From assembly GCA_016783285.1 (NCBI GenBank), contig JADHWW010000094.1, positions 1 to 6,161 of the forward strand: 6,161 nt of DNA. Reading direction: 5' to 3'. A model generated the notes under the pieces. That model was not told the origin of the DNA and did not search any database. It saw nothing but the letters and a program-made list of their open reading frames with translations. Each line of letters starts with the position of its first letter. The first letter of the stretch is position 1. Positions 6,145 to 6,161 of this stretch are shown here, one piece after another. This stretch comes from Anaerolineae bacterium (lineage in GTDB: Bacteria > Chloroflexota > Anaerolineae > B4-G1). Position numbers and translations under genes: made by a program.

Positions 6145-6161
6145 AGGTAACCCGCTTGGTT
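6121..6161. repeat. 7-bp terminal inverted repeat at the window edge
   Basis: AACCAAG (6121-6127) and CTTGGTT (6155-6161) are exact inverted copies bounding 41 bp, with the small palindrome GAGCGGCTC (6133-6141) inside. It abuts the preceding repeat and spans the GTG start assigned to the Rpn frame. The element may continue beyond the window. Confidence 0.4.

Noticed and set aside
5101..6161. Complete insertion sequence around the Rpn gene
   Set aside because: The family is historically called a transposase, but I find no matching inverted repeats or target duplication flanking the gene; the 6121-6161 inverted repeat lies wholly at one end.

Overview
The window looks like a piece of a high-GC Chloroflexota genome, probably Anaerolineae-like and possibly from a metagenome. 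The clues are a secreted beta-helix/PKD protein ending in a YLPLVVRNR tail (a tail I associate with Chloroflexi surface proteins), an Rpn/YhgA-type nuclease, and several short palindromic intergenic repeats. No ribosomal marker is present, so the phylum call is an inference.

Layout on the + strand: positions 13-207 hold the C-terminal remnant of an unrecognised protein with a stop codon just upstream. Next is a duplicated translation-initiation leader (221-250 and 295-324) with a hairpin between the copies. A large secreted right-handed beta-helix protein follows (312-2876), with a choice-of-anchor Q-like region, a NEW3/CARDB-like beta-sandwich and a PKD domain. Directly after its stop comes a palindromic repeat block (2881-2937), then a second gene remnant (2927-3278) that appears frameshifted.

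Layout on the - strand, in transcription order: an Rpn-family PD-(D/E)XK nuclease (6144 to 5101), an RluD-type 23S rRNA pseudouridine synthase (5077 or 5104 to 4163), and a carbon-nitrogen hydrolase (4066 to 3251). The first two are tightly packed and may be translationally coupled. The last two are separated by an 87-bp imperfect palindrome built of 8-bp units. The three need not share a pathway: rluD is a ribosome-maturation housekeeping gene, the nuclease belongs to a mobile-element-associated family, and the hydrolase substrate is unknown.

The strongest oddity is that the nitrilase-fold protein keeps its catalytic Glu and Lys but has Gly (codon GGA) where the nucleophilic Cys should be, so it may be a pseudoenzyme. 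The other theme is repeat-associated remodelling. The two gene remnants sit directly beside the same 17-bp motif, and the N-terminus of the Rpn ORF is encoded by what looks like a dispersed palindromic repeat. I see no RNA genes, CRISPR array or complete insertion sequence, and no convincing new multi-gene system.
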